64,000 nucleotides of DNA from Pseudomonas sp. B21-015 (GCF_024749285.1 NZ_CP087196.1:4030001-4094000); one strand, 5' to 3'. Positions 27,104-36,723 are shown, numbered from the stretch's first letter. Program-made: numbers and translations. The notes: a model not told the origin generated them from the letters alone.

Positions 27104-27514
27104 ATGCACATCTACATCAAACCCCTCCTGGCCGCTCTGCTCATGAGCGGCCCATTGCTGGCACTGGCTACCGAATACCCCGAAACGGCGCCCGCCGCCC
27201 CCGCCAGTGACGCAGCCCAAACCATGCCCATGCAAGACAAGGCCATGAGCGAACAGATGAAGAAAATGCAGGCAGCTCACGACAAAATGATCGCCGCCAA
27301 AACTCCGGTCGAACGCCGGGCGGCGATGCAGGAAGCCATGACTACGATGAGAAACAGCCTCGGCATGATGCATGACCATTGCCCAGGTATGGGTATGGGG
27401 ATGGGCAAAGGCATGACCGGCGGCAAGAACGGCTCGGATACAGCGATGATGGACATGATGATGAAAATGATGGATCAACAATCCAGCATGATGAAGATGC
27501 CGATGGGTCAATAA
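27104..27514 (+). CDS. Met-rich periplasmic protein, probably copper associated
   Basis: 136-aa exported protein with a signal peptide ending near LALA. After a Pro/Ala linker, a helical segment (SEQMKKMQAAHDKM...) is followed by a Met/His/Gly tail containing MMHDHCPGMGMGMGKGMTGG and MMDMMMKMMD. GGAG six bases before the ATG at 27104 supports the start. Composition and position before a copper/silver ATPase suggest a periplasmic Cu(I)/Ag(I) buffer. I cannot assign a named family. Confidence 0.75.
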   Translation: MHIYIKPLLAALLMSGPLLALATEYPETAPAAPASDAAQTMPMQDKAMSEQMKKMQAAHDKMIAAKTPVERRAAMQEAMTTMRNSLGMMHDHCPGMGMGMGKGMTGGKNGSDTAMMDMMMKMMDQQSSMMKMPMGQ

Positions 27515-27607
27515 ACATCACGCCATAGCCCCCCGTCGCGGAGGTTCGCACTGGCCGGCATGGCAGGACGCCCCCCAGGACACTTACCTCAGAACGGAGC
27601 TAGTCAC

Positions 27608-27814
27608 ATGAACCATTCATCGCCCTCGACGCCGCCAGCCCCCTCTTTCTGGCGCAGCAAACCCGGCATCGCGCTGGGCATGCTGCTGGTGATCGGGATG
27701 TTCTACCTGGCTCGTGAGCACTACGGCCATATCTACCCGATTCTGCCCTACCTGATTCTATTGCTGTGCCCGCTGATGCACCTGTTCGGGCATCACCACG
27801 GCGGCAGACACTGA
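27608..27814 (+). CDS. DUF2933-type small membrane protein
   Basis: 68-aa protein starting MNHSSPS (GGAG upstream), with two short membrane segments and a His-rich end HLFGHHHGGRH. This arrangement fits the DUF2933 family found beside heavy-metal ATPases. It ends three bases before the ATPase start, so the two are co-translated. It may offer metal through its His tail; function unknown. Confidence 0.75.
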   Translation: MNHSSPSTPPAPSFWRSKPGIALGMLLVIGMFYLAREHYGHIYPILPYLILLLCPLMHLFGHHHGGRH

Positions 27815-27817
27815 CCC

Positions 27818-29986
27818 ATGCATCGCCATCTGGATCACCTCAAATCACCTGCTTTGGCGCAGCAGGCAGCGGAGCCGACGACCGAAAAAGAGTACACCTG
27901 CCCCATGCACCCGGAAATACGCCAGCGCGGTCCGGGGACATGCCCCAAGTGCGGCATGACCCTTGAGCCGGTGTTGCCCGAACTGGAGGAGTCGGACAAC
28001 CCTGAGCTCGCGGACTTTTCCCGGCGCTTCTGGTGGACCCTGCCGCTGACCCTGGCAGTGACCGCGCTGGCGATGGGCAGCCATGGCTTGAGCCTGTTTC
28101 ACGGCGCCACACAGAACGCGGTCGAACTGGTGCTCGCCACGCCCGTCGTGCTTTGGGCCGGCTGGCCGTTCTATGTGCGTGGCGCGCGCTCCGTCATCCA
28201 GCGCAGCCCCAACATGTGGACGCTGATCGGCCTGGGCACTGCGGCAGCCTTCCTCTACAGCCTTGCCGCCACCCTGACACCCGGCCTGTTTCCAGCCACC
28301 TTCATGATGGACGGCCGGGTTGGCGTGTACTACGAAGCAGCGGCGGTAATTATTTCCCTGACGCTGCTCGGACAGATGCTGGAACTCAAGGCGCGCTCGC
28401 AAACCTCGGCCGCGATCAAATCACTGCTCGGCCTGACGCCCAAGACCGCGCGCCGGATCAACGCCGACGGCAGCGAAGCAGACATTGCACTGAGCCATGT
28501 GCACAGCGGCGACACCTTGCGCGTGCGCCCCGGCGAGAAAGTCCCGGTCGACGGTGTGGTGCTGCAGGGCGAAAGCGCGGTGGACGAGTCCATGCTCACA
28601 GGCGAGCCGGTCCCCGTGATGAAACGGCCTGGGGACGGGCTGATCGGCGCCACCCTCAATACCCACGGCAGCCTGGTGATGCAGGCGCAGAAAGTGGGCC
28701 AAGCGACCGTGCTCGCGCAAATTGTGCAGATGGTGGTCCAGGCACAACGCTCCAAGGCCCCGATGCAACGGCTGGCAGACGTGATTGCCGGCTACTTCGT
28801 CATGGTAGTGATCGCCATTGCCGCGCTGACTTTTGTCGGATGGGGGTTGTGGGGGCCGCAACCTAGCTGGGTGTTCGGCCTCATCAATGCAGTGGCCGTG
28901 CTGATCATCGCCTGCCCGTGTGCCCTCGGTCTGGCCACACCCATGTCGGTAATGGTCGCCACCGGCAAGGCGGCCGGCAGCGGCGTGCTCTTCCGGGATG
29001 CGGCGGCGATCGAGAACCTGCGCAAGATCGACATCCTGATCGTGGACAAGACCGGCACCCTCACCGAAGGTCGTCCGGCGTTCCACAGCGTCGAACCTGC
29101 GCCCGGTTACAATGCTGACGAGGTACTGCGCCTGGCCGCCAGCCTTGACCAGGGCAGCGAACACCCGTTGGCCCATGCCATCGTCGAACGTGCTCGCGCC
29201 AATGGCTTGGTGTTGAGCACACCGCAGACGTTCGAGTCGGCGTCAGGGATCGGCGTGCGCGGCCAGGTCGACGGGCACAGTGTTCAACTGGGCAACACCG
29301 CACTGATGGCGGAAGCCGGCATCGCCCTGGAAACCCTGCAACCCCACGCCGAGCAACTGCGCAGCGACGGAACCAGCATCATGTACCTGGGCGTGGATGG
29401 CGTGCTCGCGGGGTTACTCGCCGTCGCCGACCCGATCAAACCCACCACCCGGCTGGCCGTAGAGTGTCTACAGGCCAATGGTGTGCAGGTGATTATGGCA
29501 ACCGGAGACGGCCTCACTACCGCCCGCGCCGTCGCCCGCCAACTGGGTATCGAAGACGTCCATGGCGAGGTCAAGCCGCAGGACAAGGAGCGCCTGGTCG
29601 CCGGATTGCAGGAACGCGGGCACCGTGTGGCAATGGCCGGCGACGGCATCAACGACGCCCCGGCCCTGGCCCGTGCCGACGTCGGCATCGCTATGGGCAC
29701 CGGCACCGATGTCGCCATGAACAGCGCTCAAGTCACCCTGGTCAAGGGCGACCTGCTCGGCATTCTGCATGCCCGCAAGCTGTCGGTGGCAACCGTGCGC
29801 AACATGCACCAGAACCTGGCTTTTGCCCTGGCCTACAACGCCATGGGCATCCCCCTCGCCGCCGGGTTGTTCTACCCATTGACCGGGCACCTGTTGTCCC
29901 CGTTGGTGGCTGCACTGGCCATGAGCGTGAGCTCTGCCTCGGTGGTGTTCAACGCCTTGCGCCTGCGCCGAGCCGCGATTGACTGA
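27818..29986 (+). CDS. Copper/silver-translocating P1B-type ATPase
   Basis: 722-aa inner-membrane P-type ATPase that pumps Cu(I) or Ag(I) out of the cytoplasm. The N-terminus carries a heavy-metal-binding domain of the YTCPMHPEI...CPKCGM type (about 27-48) instead of a GMTCxxC domain, as in SilP-like pumps. The core is intact: TGEP, the CPC site in [11 protein letters not shown] (about 366), phosphorylation site DKTGTLTEG (about 410), SEHPLAHAI and [16 protein letters not shown] (about 607). Preceded by the DUF2933 gene and a Met-rich periplasmic protein, it forms a small metal-efflux operon separate from copABCD. Confidence 0.95.
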   Translation: MHRHLDHLKSPALAQQAAEPTTEKEYTCPMHPEIRQRGPGTCPKCGMTLEPVLPELEESDNPELADFSRRFWWTLPLTLAVTALAMGSHGLSLFHGATQNAVELVLATPVVLWAGWPFYVRGARSVIQRSPNMWTLIGLGTAAAFLYSLAATLTPGLFPATFMMDGRVGVYYEAAAVIISLTLLGQMLELKARSQTSAAIKSLLGLTPKTARRINADGSEADIALSHVHSGDTLRVRPGEKVPVDGVVLQGESAVDESMLTGEPVPVMKRPGDGLIGATLNTHGSLVMQAQKVGQATVLAQIVQMVVQAQRSKAPMQRLADVIAGYFVMVVIAIAALTFVGWGLWGPQPSWVFGLINAVAVLIIACPCALGLATPMSVMVATGKAAGSGVLFRDAAAIENLRKIDILIVDKTGTLTEGRPAFHSVEPAPGYNADEVLRLAASLDQGSEHPLAHAIVERARANGLVLSTPQTFESASGIGVRGQVDGHSVQLGNTALMAEAGIALETLQPHAEQLRSDGTSIMYLGVDGVLAGLLAVADPIKPTTRLAVECLQANGVQVIMATGDGLTTARAVARQLGIEDVHGEVKPQDKERLVAGLQERGHRVAMAGDGINDAPALARADVGIAMGTGTDVAMNSAQVTLVKGDLLGILHARKLSVATVRNMHQNLAFALAYNAMGIPLAAGLFYPLTGHLLSPLVAALAMSVSSASVVFNALRLRRAAID

Positions 29987-30037
29987 GCACATTGAACCAG
30001 AGCCGGGGAGCATCACATTCAGCGTGGATGACAGCCA

Positions 30038-30125
30038 AGAAGCGCTTTCACTACACTGATCCCGCCTTGCCCTACTCCATCACAAAAGCCCGAAAACAAT
30101 GAAAACCATAAAAAGCACAATGCTG
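30038..30125 (+). repeat. Promoter and start region of pheC, second copy of a direct repeat
   Basis: Partner of the repeat at 26880-26955. Shared words include GAAGCGCTTTCACT, CTCCATCACAAAAGCC and CCATAAAAAGCACAATG. This copy continues into the intact PheC-like gene. Confidence 0.75.
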
Positions 30126-30890
30126 CTCGGTAGCCTGCTGGCTCTATCCTGCGGCGCTCAGGCAGAACAGAGCCCTTCGCACCTGGACACCGTCCTGCAA
30201 CAAGGCCAACTTCGCGTTTGCACCACAGGCGACTACAAACCCTATACCTTCAAAGGTGAAGACGGCGAATACTCGGGAATCGATATCGCCATGGCCCGCT
30301 CACTGGCCGACAGCCTGGGCGCGAAGGTTGAGTGGGTCCAGACCACCTGGAAAACCCTGATGCCCGACATGCTCGCGGGCAAATGCGACATCGGTGTCGG
30401 CGGCATCTCCGTCACCCTGGAACGCCAGAAAAAAGCCTTCTTCAGCACCACGCTGGATGTCGACGGCAAAATCCCGCTGGTGCGCTGCGAAGATCAGGCG
30501 CAATACCAGACCATAGAACAAATCAACCAGCCTTCGGTTCGCCTGGTCGAACCAGCCGGCGGCACCAACGAGGCTTTCGTTCACGCCTTCCTGCCCAAAG
30601 CGCAACTGCAGCTTCACGACAACGTGACCATCTTCCAGGAACTGCTGGACAAGAAAGCTGACGTGATGATTACCGATGCGTCGGAAGCGCTGTATCAGCA
30701 GAAACTCAAACCGGGTTTGTGTGCGGTTAACCCGACGCAATTTATGCAGTATGGGGAGAAGGCTTACTTGCTGCCGCGTGATGACATTAGCTGGAAGTTG
30801 TATGTCGATCAGTGGCTGCACTTGGCCAAGGTGACGGGGAGTCACCAGAAAATTTTGGGGCAGTGGATCGCGACGCCAGAGGCTAAATAG
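30099..30890 (+). CDS. pheC: Periplasmic cyclohexadienyl dehydratase (PheC-like)
   Basis: 263-aa exported enzyme with the fold of a solute-binding protein, colinear with Pseudomonas PheC, which converts prephenate to phenylpyruvate and arogenate to phenylalanine. It has a signal peptide to about GAQAEQ, then LRVCTTGDYKPYTF, GISVTLERQKKAFFS, EPAGGTNEAF, NVTIFQELLDKKADVMITD and GEKAYLLPRDD in the PheC order. The TTGDYKP and GGTNE stretches separate it from plain amino-acid-binding proteins. Its 5' end is duplicated at 26880. Confidence 0.85.
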   Translation: MKTIKSTMLLGSLLALSCGAQAEQSPSHLDTVLQQGQLRVCTTGDYKPYTFKGEDGEYSGIDIAMARSLADSLGAKVEWVQTTWKTLMPDMLAGKCDIGVGGISVTLERQKKAFFSTTLDVDGKIPLVRCEDQAQYQTIEQINQPSVRLVEPAGGTNEAFVHAFLPKAQLQLHDNVTIFQELLDKKADVMITDASEALYQQKLKPGLCAVNPTQFMQYGEKAYLLPRDDISWKLYVDQWLHLAKVTGSHQKILGQWIATPEAK

Positions 30891-30913
30891 CCCATTAGTT
30901 GCCGCTACACACT

Positions 30914-30960
30914 TCCTGTAGCAGCTGGCGAAGCCTGCGTCCGGCTGCGCAGCAGTCGTC
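30914..30960. repeat. REP-type element
   Basis: CTGTAGCAGCTGGCGAAGCC followed by TGCGTCCGGCTGCGCAGCAG is a common Pseudomonas REP variant, directly downstream of pheC. Confidence 0.65.
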
Positions 30961-31017
30961 GCGGAGCATCAGGCAGATCACGCAACGGCGAAAATACCCA
31001 AGCCGTTGCGTCATTCC

Positions 31018-31215
31018 TCAGTCGTGCAGCAAACCTGAGCTGTACTCATTAAAGCTGTTCCCGATCGCGCTCCCACCAACGTTCACCTTGTTGGCACCAT
31101 GGCCATCGAATGATTGGCAGCCTTCTGAAAAACACGTGCTGGTGCTCACACCCGAACAGGCGCTCAAGAGCAAAGCACCGGTGATCAGCATGGCTTTGAA
31201 GAGGTTCGAGATCAT
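31018..31215 (-). CDS. Small lipoprotein
   Basis: 65-aa protein with a clear lipoprotein signal: MISNLFKAMLITGALLLSAC, cleaved before Cys20 by signal peptidase II. The 45-residue mature part is Gly/Ser/Asn rich and contains one further Cys pair (TSTCFSEGC). An AGGAAACAG sequence precedes the ATG. It stands alone between a REP and a structured intergenic region; function unknown. Confidence 0.7.
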   Translation of the reverse strand: MISNLFKAMLITGALLLSACSGVSTSTCFSEGCQSFDGHGANKVNVGGSAIGNSFNEYSSGLLHD

Positions 31216-31740
31216 TTTTCTGTTTCCTGTAGGGTGGAAGCATGGCGACAGGTGGTCATCCTATACCGCAAAATCGCCAAACTTGATAAAACATTGATGA
31301 GTGACAGCGTTGGTTCAGCATCCTTGTTTTTTCTGAAGCGACCCGCCTGTAGGACGCTCGTTTGTGTCCGCTCAATGGCGGCTTTGTGCGGGAGACCTTC
31401 GGGTCTGCCGGGTTCCCGGATTCCCGGTCTTGCAGACCCGCGCACAGCTGCCACCGCGTCGATTTGGGCGCTGCTTTTTCCTTCCGTTTTCGCTGGCGGA
31501 GATCCGGCAGATCAAATAGTGCATATAAACATACACTTGATATTTCAATTTTTTCCAAGGGCGGCAAATTTCCTGGGGTGAGAGCTTTTTGCTCGCCTAT
31601 ACTAAAAAGGTTAAATAGTGCAGGCGAATGCGTTTGACAAGATATTGAAATTATTGAACTTTAAAAGTTTAGGTATCCTTCGGAGTTACTGGTTAAAAAC
31701 ATCTTTCTGTGATGATTTGGCGTCGTGACGAGGATTTGAT
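31216..31740. other. Gene-free region with a strongly structured block at 31386-31448
   Basis: No supported gene in 525 bp. At 31386-31448 nested complements occur: an outer TGTGCGGG/CCCGCGCACA, an inner GGGTCTGC/GCAGACCC, and small AGACC-TTCG-GGTCT and CCGGG hairpins. This could be a structured RNA or a mobile repeat. Short frames across it look like by-products of the repeats. Confidence 0.45.
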
Positions 31741-32199
31741 ATGAACGTCTTGTTGAAAGAACTTCTGGCCTATCATCATGAAGTGGCTATGAAAATCACT
31801 CAGATCAAAGAGTTGCTGAGAAAGATGAGACATGAATCCGATGGGGCTGATGACTGTAAGCTGTTGTTCAAGATGCTGGAAGCCTTGCATGGTGATGCAG
31901 AGCGACACCACCATGAAAATGAAGAGCTTATTCGGCTGGCCTTGCTAGAAACTGAGGCGCCGATCCACCAACGGGTCAAGGATATCGAGCGAGATCATCA
32001 GGCATTTGGGCGCATTGCTGGACAGCTGAAGATGTTGGAGGACACAACTCAGGAAACGAGAGTAATTGCAGACACTATCGATGACTTCATTAAAAAATAT
32101 TACGATCATATGGACGCTGAAGAAAATATTTTCTTTCCGGCGGCAGATAAGTGGCTGTCAGCCGACCAGTGGCAGGAAATCAAGAATCAATGGCATTAA
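31741..32199 (+). CDS. Hemerythrin-like (HHE) protein
   Basis: 152-aa cytoplasmic four-helix protein with a non-heme di-iron site, likely to sense or bind oxygen or nitric oxide. Candidate ligands appear in order: His12/His13 in AYHHEVAM, His50, the HHHENEEL stretch (56-63), His86 in RDHQAF, and YYDHMDAEENIFFP (120-132) with His123 and Glu127. No fused signalling domain. An ATG follows a purine-rich stretch. It is AT-richer than the core genes and sits next to IS remnants. Confidence 0.85.
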   Translation: MNVLLKELLAYHHEVAMKITQIKELLRKMRHESDGADDCKLLFKMLEALHGDAERHHHENEELIRLALLETEAPIHQRVKDIERDHQAFGRIAGQLKMLEDTTQETRVIADTIDDFIKKYYDHMDAEENIFFPAADKWLSADQWQEIKNQWH

Positions 32200-32259
32200 T
32201 TGGAGGTCGCCGTATACCTTCAAAATTTAGCTACTACTTAGTACTGACCTCGCTAAGTA

Positions 32260-32303
32260 ATTAGGCGGACACCACGTATTAACTTACAGAGGTGTCCGTG
32301 TAT
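32260..32303. repeat. Inverted repeat, possible IS end remnant
   Basis: CGGACACC and GGTGTCCG face each other across a 20-bp spacer just beyond the broken IS4-type transposase. The word GAGGTGTCCG also occurs in the ends of the IS3-type element at 34145-35395, so this may be a leftover end of a related element. Confidence 0.4.
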
Positions 32304-32345
32304 CGGCGGCGCCTCATTGCAAGTCCCTTCGCTTTGGCGCCTGTT

Positions 32346-33182
32346 TCACGATTGGCCGATTGCCTGCTGAGTTTGTTTTGGGCGATTGAACCGGTGACAC
32401 GCTGATGTTTGCGACCCTTTGCCGAAATGCCTGATGCAGTACAAATGGATGAAGTGCGGAGCGCTTTGGGTCATCTCGATCCGACCTAGTGATTTCGGTG
32501 AGGACGATGCCAGGGCATGGAGGTTTTTAACCGGTAGCCAAGTGTGTGCGTCGTTGCGGTAAAGGTCCCGGTTACGCACTCGCCCCACGTAATACCAGCC
32601 TTGCGCCTCGACGGCTTTGATCCATGGCCGGCGAAAACCTGTATCAGCTACAAGGATCGGAACACCGTCTTTGGGGAACATTTCGGCCAGCGTTTGCAGC
32701 AACCGTTTTTGATATTTCGGACAACCCTCGCGCTCATGAACGCTCTCGTAAATGGGGAACGAACGTCCTGCCAAAGGAATGGCCGCGCGCAACAAAAAGA
32801 ACTCTCCAGCCGCATCGATCGGTGACCAATCGACCAGGATCAATGGATGTCTCAGCGACCCCAGCAAGGCTCGCAACATGACCCAGTAAAACAGCGAGCG
32901 CTCAGTTTGCAGATATCGATTACCCAGTAACCGATCGACTCGTTTGATGGCGTGTTTGGGGTAGGCCTTGCCTGACATGAATCGGCCAAGTCCCGTCAGA
33001 GTGAGCCGACGCCCTTGGAGTAATGCGCTGACACAACACATCAACGTTTTCAGACGACGAGAATGGACAGTGGGAAGTGCTTGGGCGAGCGCGCTGTGTA
33101 AGAATCGGATGGCCTGCATAAGATCGGGGTCTTGTTTTTGTGTGGTGCAATACAAGCTGCCGATCCATGCAGGTCTCTTCAA
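32346..33182 (-). pseudogene. IS4-family (IS10-like) transposase, frameshifted and truncated
   Basis: 278 aa match the first two thirds of IS10-type transposases: LGRFMSGKAYPKHAIKRVDRLLGNR, PLILVDWSPID with catalytic Asp, and PILVADTGFRRPW with the second Asp. After about residue 250 the family sequence goes on only in another frame (KGRKHQRVTG) and then ends within 50 codons. The YREK-type region with the catalytic Glu is lost. A terminal inverted repeat CTGAGAAATCCCCGATTTTT is intact at 33209-33228 on the 5' side. Not active. Confidence 0.85.
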
Positions 33183-33301
33183 CTCCTAACTTCTTGATTT
33201 ATCGTAAGAAAAATCGGGGATTTCTCAGGGGCAGACTTCTTTTCTCAGCCATTTAAAAAATGGGACCAATCTATCTACTCACTACCTTTTACACGCGCCT
33301 C

Positions 33302-33865
33302 TCAGTGAATATCAAGCGAAAAAACCTGAAAATGAGTGTATGTATTCTCATACTCATGAACAATAAAGCTGGCCATTTCCGAGTGCAGGTCGACTTCTTC
33401 GTTATAGCTCCCGTTGTTGGCATCATAAAATCGTCCTGAACGACGATTATAGGCAACAACATGCCCTCTATCTCCAGCAACTAAAGGATTCTGTAACCAC
33501 ACAATACTTTCATCGTACAAGGCAAGAGTAAACGCGGCAAAAAGATTGCCAAACGATAGAGCACTGGCCGGCACAGGCACCACCTGGTTAATATTTGAAT
33601 ATAATGCTTGGGCCATCGCAACCAACGTTTGCAGCGTAATACCACCGCCAGCCATCATATTACCTGCATTTTGCATTTGATTTAATCGGTTGGCACTTCC
33701 AGGCCCATACGCAGCCAATGCACTATCTGCGACAGATTGAAACATTACATCTTCACAGTCGTTTGCTAACCAATGGATCGATAGGGAAAAACAAACACCC
33801 ATATTATTCGGCGCAGGAAGCGGACCAATAAATAGCGCTTGGTTGCAGGGTTGAACCTCAATCAT
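33302..33865 (-). CDS. Small YopT-like (C58-type) cysteine protease
   Basis: 187-aa protein with a papain-like triad in the YopT/AvrPphB arrangement: Cys25 in MGVCFSLSIHWL, His135 in RGHVVAYN and Asp148 in RFYDANNGSY. The Cys-His spacing of 110 and His-Asp spacing of 13 match the C58 family (about 114-119 and 15-16). AGGAG precedes the ATG. It consists almost solely of the protease domain, without a recognisable secretion signal or partner gene. It is AT-rich and lies between IS elements, so it was probably acquired. It may be a type III/VI effector or a toxin; neither is shown. Confidence 0.7.
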   Translation of the reverse strand: MIEVQPCNQALFIGPLPAPNNMGVCFSLSIHWLANDCEDVMFQSVADSALAAYGPGSANRLNQMQNAGNMMAGGGITLQTLVAMAQALYSNINQVVPVPASALSFGNLFAAFTLALYDESIVWLQNPLVAGDRGHVVAYNRRSGRFYDANNGSYNEEVDLHSEMASFIVHEYENTYTHFQVFSLDIH

Positions 33866-34043
33866 CTGATAGCTCCTTTATCATCAAGCATGCGTCCTGC
33901 TTTACATTACTGCTGCGCCTAAAGCTTCATTATCCAAATCAGAAAATGTCAATTTGACACCCTCAGTGCCTTGAGGCTAGTCAGAAACTCGGCATTTTCA
34001 AGATCATGCGAGAGCGAGGACAAAAAATATTTTTCGCCTATCC

Positions 34044-34144
34044 CAACGCAGTTCGATGGCCTTACAGCCCCCTCCTCCGCCCCAACACACATTCCTGATA
34101 AACTCCCACTCCTCGCCTCACACACCCAGATACCCAATGCCCCC
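34044..34144 (+). repeat. 101-bp direct repeat, left copy
   Basis: Perfect copy of 35396-35496, flanking the IS3-type element exactly. It contains the upstream region of dusA through its start codon and second codon. See the right copy. Confidence 0.95.
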
Positions 34145-34178
34145 TGCAGTGGTCTAATTTCCCCGGACACCTCGATAG

Positions 34179-34505
<327 letters not shown>

Positions 34506-34513
34506 CGTATCGC

Positions 34514-35389
34514 TTGGTTCGGCAGCTGCAACAGAAGGCTTATTCGGTGGCGCATGTCTGTCGGCTGCTGGGCATCAGTCGATCCGGGTTCTACGAAGCC
34601 AACAAACGTGCTGAAGTGCCAACATCAATTTGTCCCATGGCTCTGCAACTCAAGGCATCGTTTGCCGCAAGTGGCGGCTGTTATGGCAGTCGTCCGTTGC
34701 GTAAAGTGTTGCACGCCAAGGGCATGGAAATAGGCCTTTATAAAATTCGTCGCTTGATGCGTGCCAACGGTCTGCGTTCGGCTTGGAAGCGTAAGTTTGT
34801 GCATACGACAGATAGCAACCACGACCTGCCGATTGCTGAAAATGTATTGAATCGCCAATTTGAACCTGACGCAGTAAACAAAGCTTGGGTGGCAGACATT
34901 ACCTACATCCGGACCCGAAGCGGCTGGTTATACCTGGCCGTGGTGCTGGACTTGTTCTCACGCAAGATAGTCGGCTGGTCCATGGCCCCGAACATGCCGG
35001 CTGAGCTGGTGTGTAGTGCAATGCAGCTGGCGATTGCTCAGCGTCAACCACCACCGGGTCTGGTCGCCCACTCGGATCGTGGCAGCCAATACGCGAGCGC
35101 AAGCTACAGAGCGCTGTTGGCAAGAAATGAAATGCAGCAAAGCATGAGCCGTAAAGGTAATTGCTGGGACAACTCAGTGATGGAGCGCTTCTTCCTGAGT
35201 TTGAAAATGGAGCGGGTATGGCGGCGTGATTACGCCAACCACGCCGAAGCGATACGTGACATCACTGAATACATCGTTGGGTTTTACAACAACGAGCGGC
35301 TGCACTCGAAACTGGGATATCTGCCACCGACCGTTTACGAACGGGCAATGGCGTCTAAACCTCCTATCGAGGTGTCCGGAATTAGTTGA
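34514..35389 (+). CDS. IS3-family OrfB (DDE transposase domain)
   Basis: Catalytic part of the transposase. The DDE triad is seen as WVADITYI (Asp), HSDRGSQYAS (Asp) and NSVMERFFLSLK (Glu), with the HTH-like YSVAHVCRLLGISRSGFY before it. It lies in the -1 frame of OrfA and is expected to be made as an OrfAB fusion; the TTG at 34514 is only the first possible start in this frame. Confidence 0.93.
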   Translation: MVRQLQQKAYSVAHVCRLLGISRSGFYEANKRAEVPTSICPMALQLKASFAASGGCYGSRPLRKVLHAKGMEIGLYKIRRLMRANGLRSAWKRKFVHTTDSNHDLPIAENVLNRQFEPDAVNKAWVADITYIRTRSGWLYLAVVLDLFSRKIVGWSMAPNMPAELVCSAMQLAIAQRQPPPGLVAHSDRGSQYASASYRALLARNEMQQSMSRKGNCWDNSVMERFFLSLKMERVWRRDYANHAEAIRDITEYIVGFYNNERLHSKLGYLPPTVYERAMASKPPIEVSGIS

Positions 35390-35395
35390 CCACTA

Positions 35396-35496
35396 CAACG
35401 CAGTTCGATGGCCTTACAGCCCCCTCCTCCGCCCCAACACACATTCCTGATAAACTCCCACTCCTCGCCTCACACACCCAGATACCCAATGCCCCC
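35396..35496 (+). repeat. 101-bp direct repeat, right copy
   Basis: Identical to 34044-34144. It begins at the last base of the IS and ends eight bases into the dusA fragment, so it carries the native dusA leader. The identity of both copies implies a recent event. Confidence 0.95.
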
Positions 35497-35572
35497 ATCA
35501 TTTGCTCAAAACTCTGTGCCAGCCCTCTCCCGCCGCTTTAGCGTGGCGCCGATGATGGATTGGAACATCTAA
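35489..35572 (+). pseudogene. dusA: 5' fragment of dusA, prophage attachment site
   Basis: Twenty-seven codons from the ATG at 35489 contain ALSRRFSVAPMMDW, the start of tRNA-dihydrouridine synthase A, and then run into a stop. The normal continuation (TDRHCR) is absent. DusA's 5' end is a known integration site for phages and islands. The crossover should fall within about 35530-35565, where the match to dusA ends. The element probably supplies a new 5' end for dusA at its other junction, outside the window. Confidence 0.85.
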
Positions 35573-35958
35573 TCCTGAAGACCTTATAAATAAAGGCTTA
35601 CAGCTAATCTGTTTTTTCAGCGTACCTCTTTCGTACCACCCTCTTATCCACGCCCCCACACATCCAGTCGCCATTAGCAAATCTTGTCGCCAGTGACTGT
35701 CGCTCCAATCCAGACAACACCGACACGACATTCATCTCGAACTCAAACACGAAAAGCTCCGCCACCTAGCTAAGGCGACGGAGCTTTGATGTGCGTCACT
35801 GAAAATGTAAAGGGACTACCCTTCCGATAACCCTATAGACCGCCATAGACCAATAACATCTAGACTTCCTCGCCTCTAGATTGGCTTGCGCCGGTCTATT
35901 GCGGCCTTTGATTTACCCTAAATCTGCCCTAGATTTTAGAAATTGATAGAGCTATATC
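35573..35958. other. Prophage left-end region with a terminator at 35753-35787
   Basis: No gene supported. The terminator-like hairpin pairs AAAGCTCCG with CGGAGCTTT, with inner CC and GG extensions. To its right are facing words TAGACCGCCATAGACCAATA and CCGGTCTATTGCGG, which could be recombinase arm sites. The area is AT-rich. Confidence 0.45.
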
Positions 35959-36669
35959 TCAAATTGATAAATATTTATCAACCACATCCCATGTCTTCCT
36001 CAGGAGTTCCTCATATTTTTCAGCATCGATTAGCGACAAATTTCCATGCCGAGAATACTTCGCTAGTTCTGCGAACCATACGATCTGCTCTTTACTAAAA
36101 CCGTTAGCATCCCTAAATGCAATCCACTTTCTCTCGTCATTTTCGGAAACACCGTTAACCGCGCAATAATGCTGCTTGAGCGACTCAATAGCCCGATAGC
36201 AATAAAATGCGGAATCCTCACGATAGCGCATGGCTGACGACAAATCGCTTAAGGCCCTATGAATAAGCGCTCCGTCCTGCCCAACTTGAAGAGCACGTAT
36301 TTTTTGTATTGGAGCATCTAACTCAGCAATGTCACGTCGTCCGAACAAAACCGGATTTTCTATCCCATAGACGTAGTCAACCTCCCTTTCTTTATTGATC
36401 ACTCTTGTCAATTGAAAATCTAAAGTACAACCCATCAAAAAAGAATAGACATGCAGCTGGTCAAACACCACGTAATTTGCGAAATTCTTTAAATCCACCA
36501 CTGACAATTCCTTATCAGCTTCTAACCACAAAGCAACCTGATTACAAACTATCGAAACCTTAACCGAAAAAAATACCCCGCTTGATAAGTGCTGGCCTTT
36601 TAATCCCCATTCAGTATCAAACCTAGCGCGTTCCGGCAGTACTATTCCTTGTAGAAAGTAATTTTCCAT
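35959..36669 (-). CDS. Prophage-edge cargo protein of unknown function
   Basis: 236-aa soluble protein, far AT-richer than the phage structural genes, placed between the lysis genes and the attachment site where phages carry accessory genes. The N-terminal half is beta-rich (EWGLKGQHLSSGVFFSVKV). The C-terminal half is helical, with AFYCYRAIESLKQHY and WFAELAKYSRHGN, which recall HEPN-like helices, though no firm catalytic motif is seen. It may be a superinfection or defence gene; that is a guess from position and composition. Confidence 0.6.
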   Translation of the reverse strand: MENYFLQGIVLPERARFDTEWGLKGQHLSSGVFFSVKVSIVCNQVALWLEADKELSVVDLKNFANYVVFDQLHVYSFLMGCTLDFQLTRVINKEREVDYVYGIENPVLFGRRDIAELDAPIQKIRALQVGQDGALIHRALSDLSSAMRYREDSAFYCYRAIESLKQHYCAVNGVSENDERKWIAFRDANGFSKEQIVWFAELAKYSRHGNLSLIDAEKYEELLRKTWDVVDKYLSI

Positions 36670-36723
36670 AAACCTACCTGATATGCACTGTGAGTTGAAA
36701 GACGATAATAGTCCCCTAAAGGA

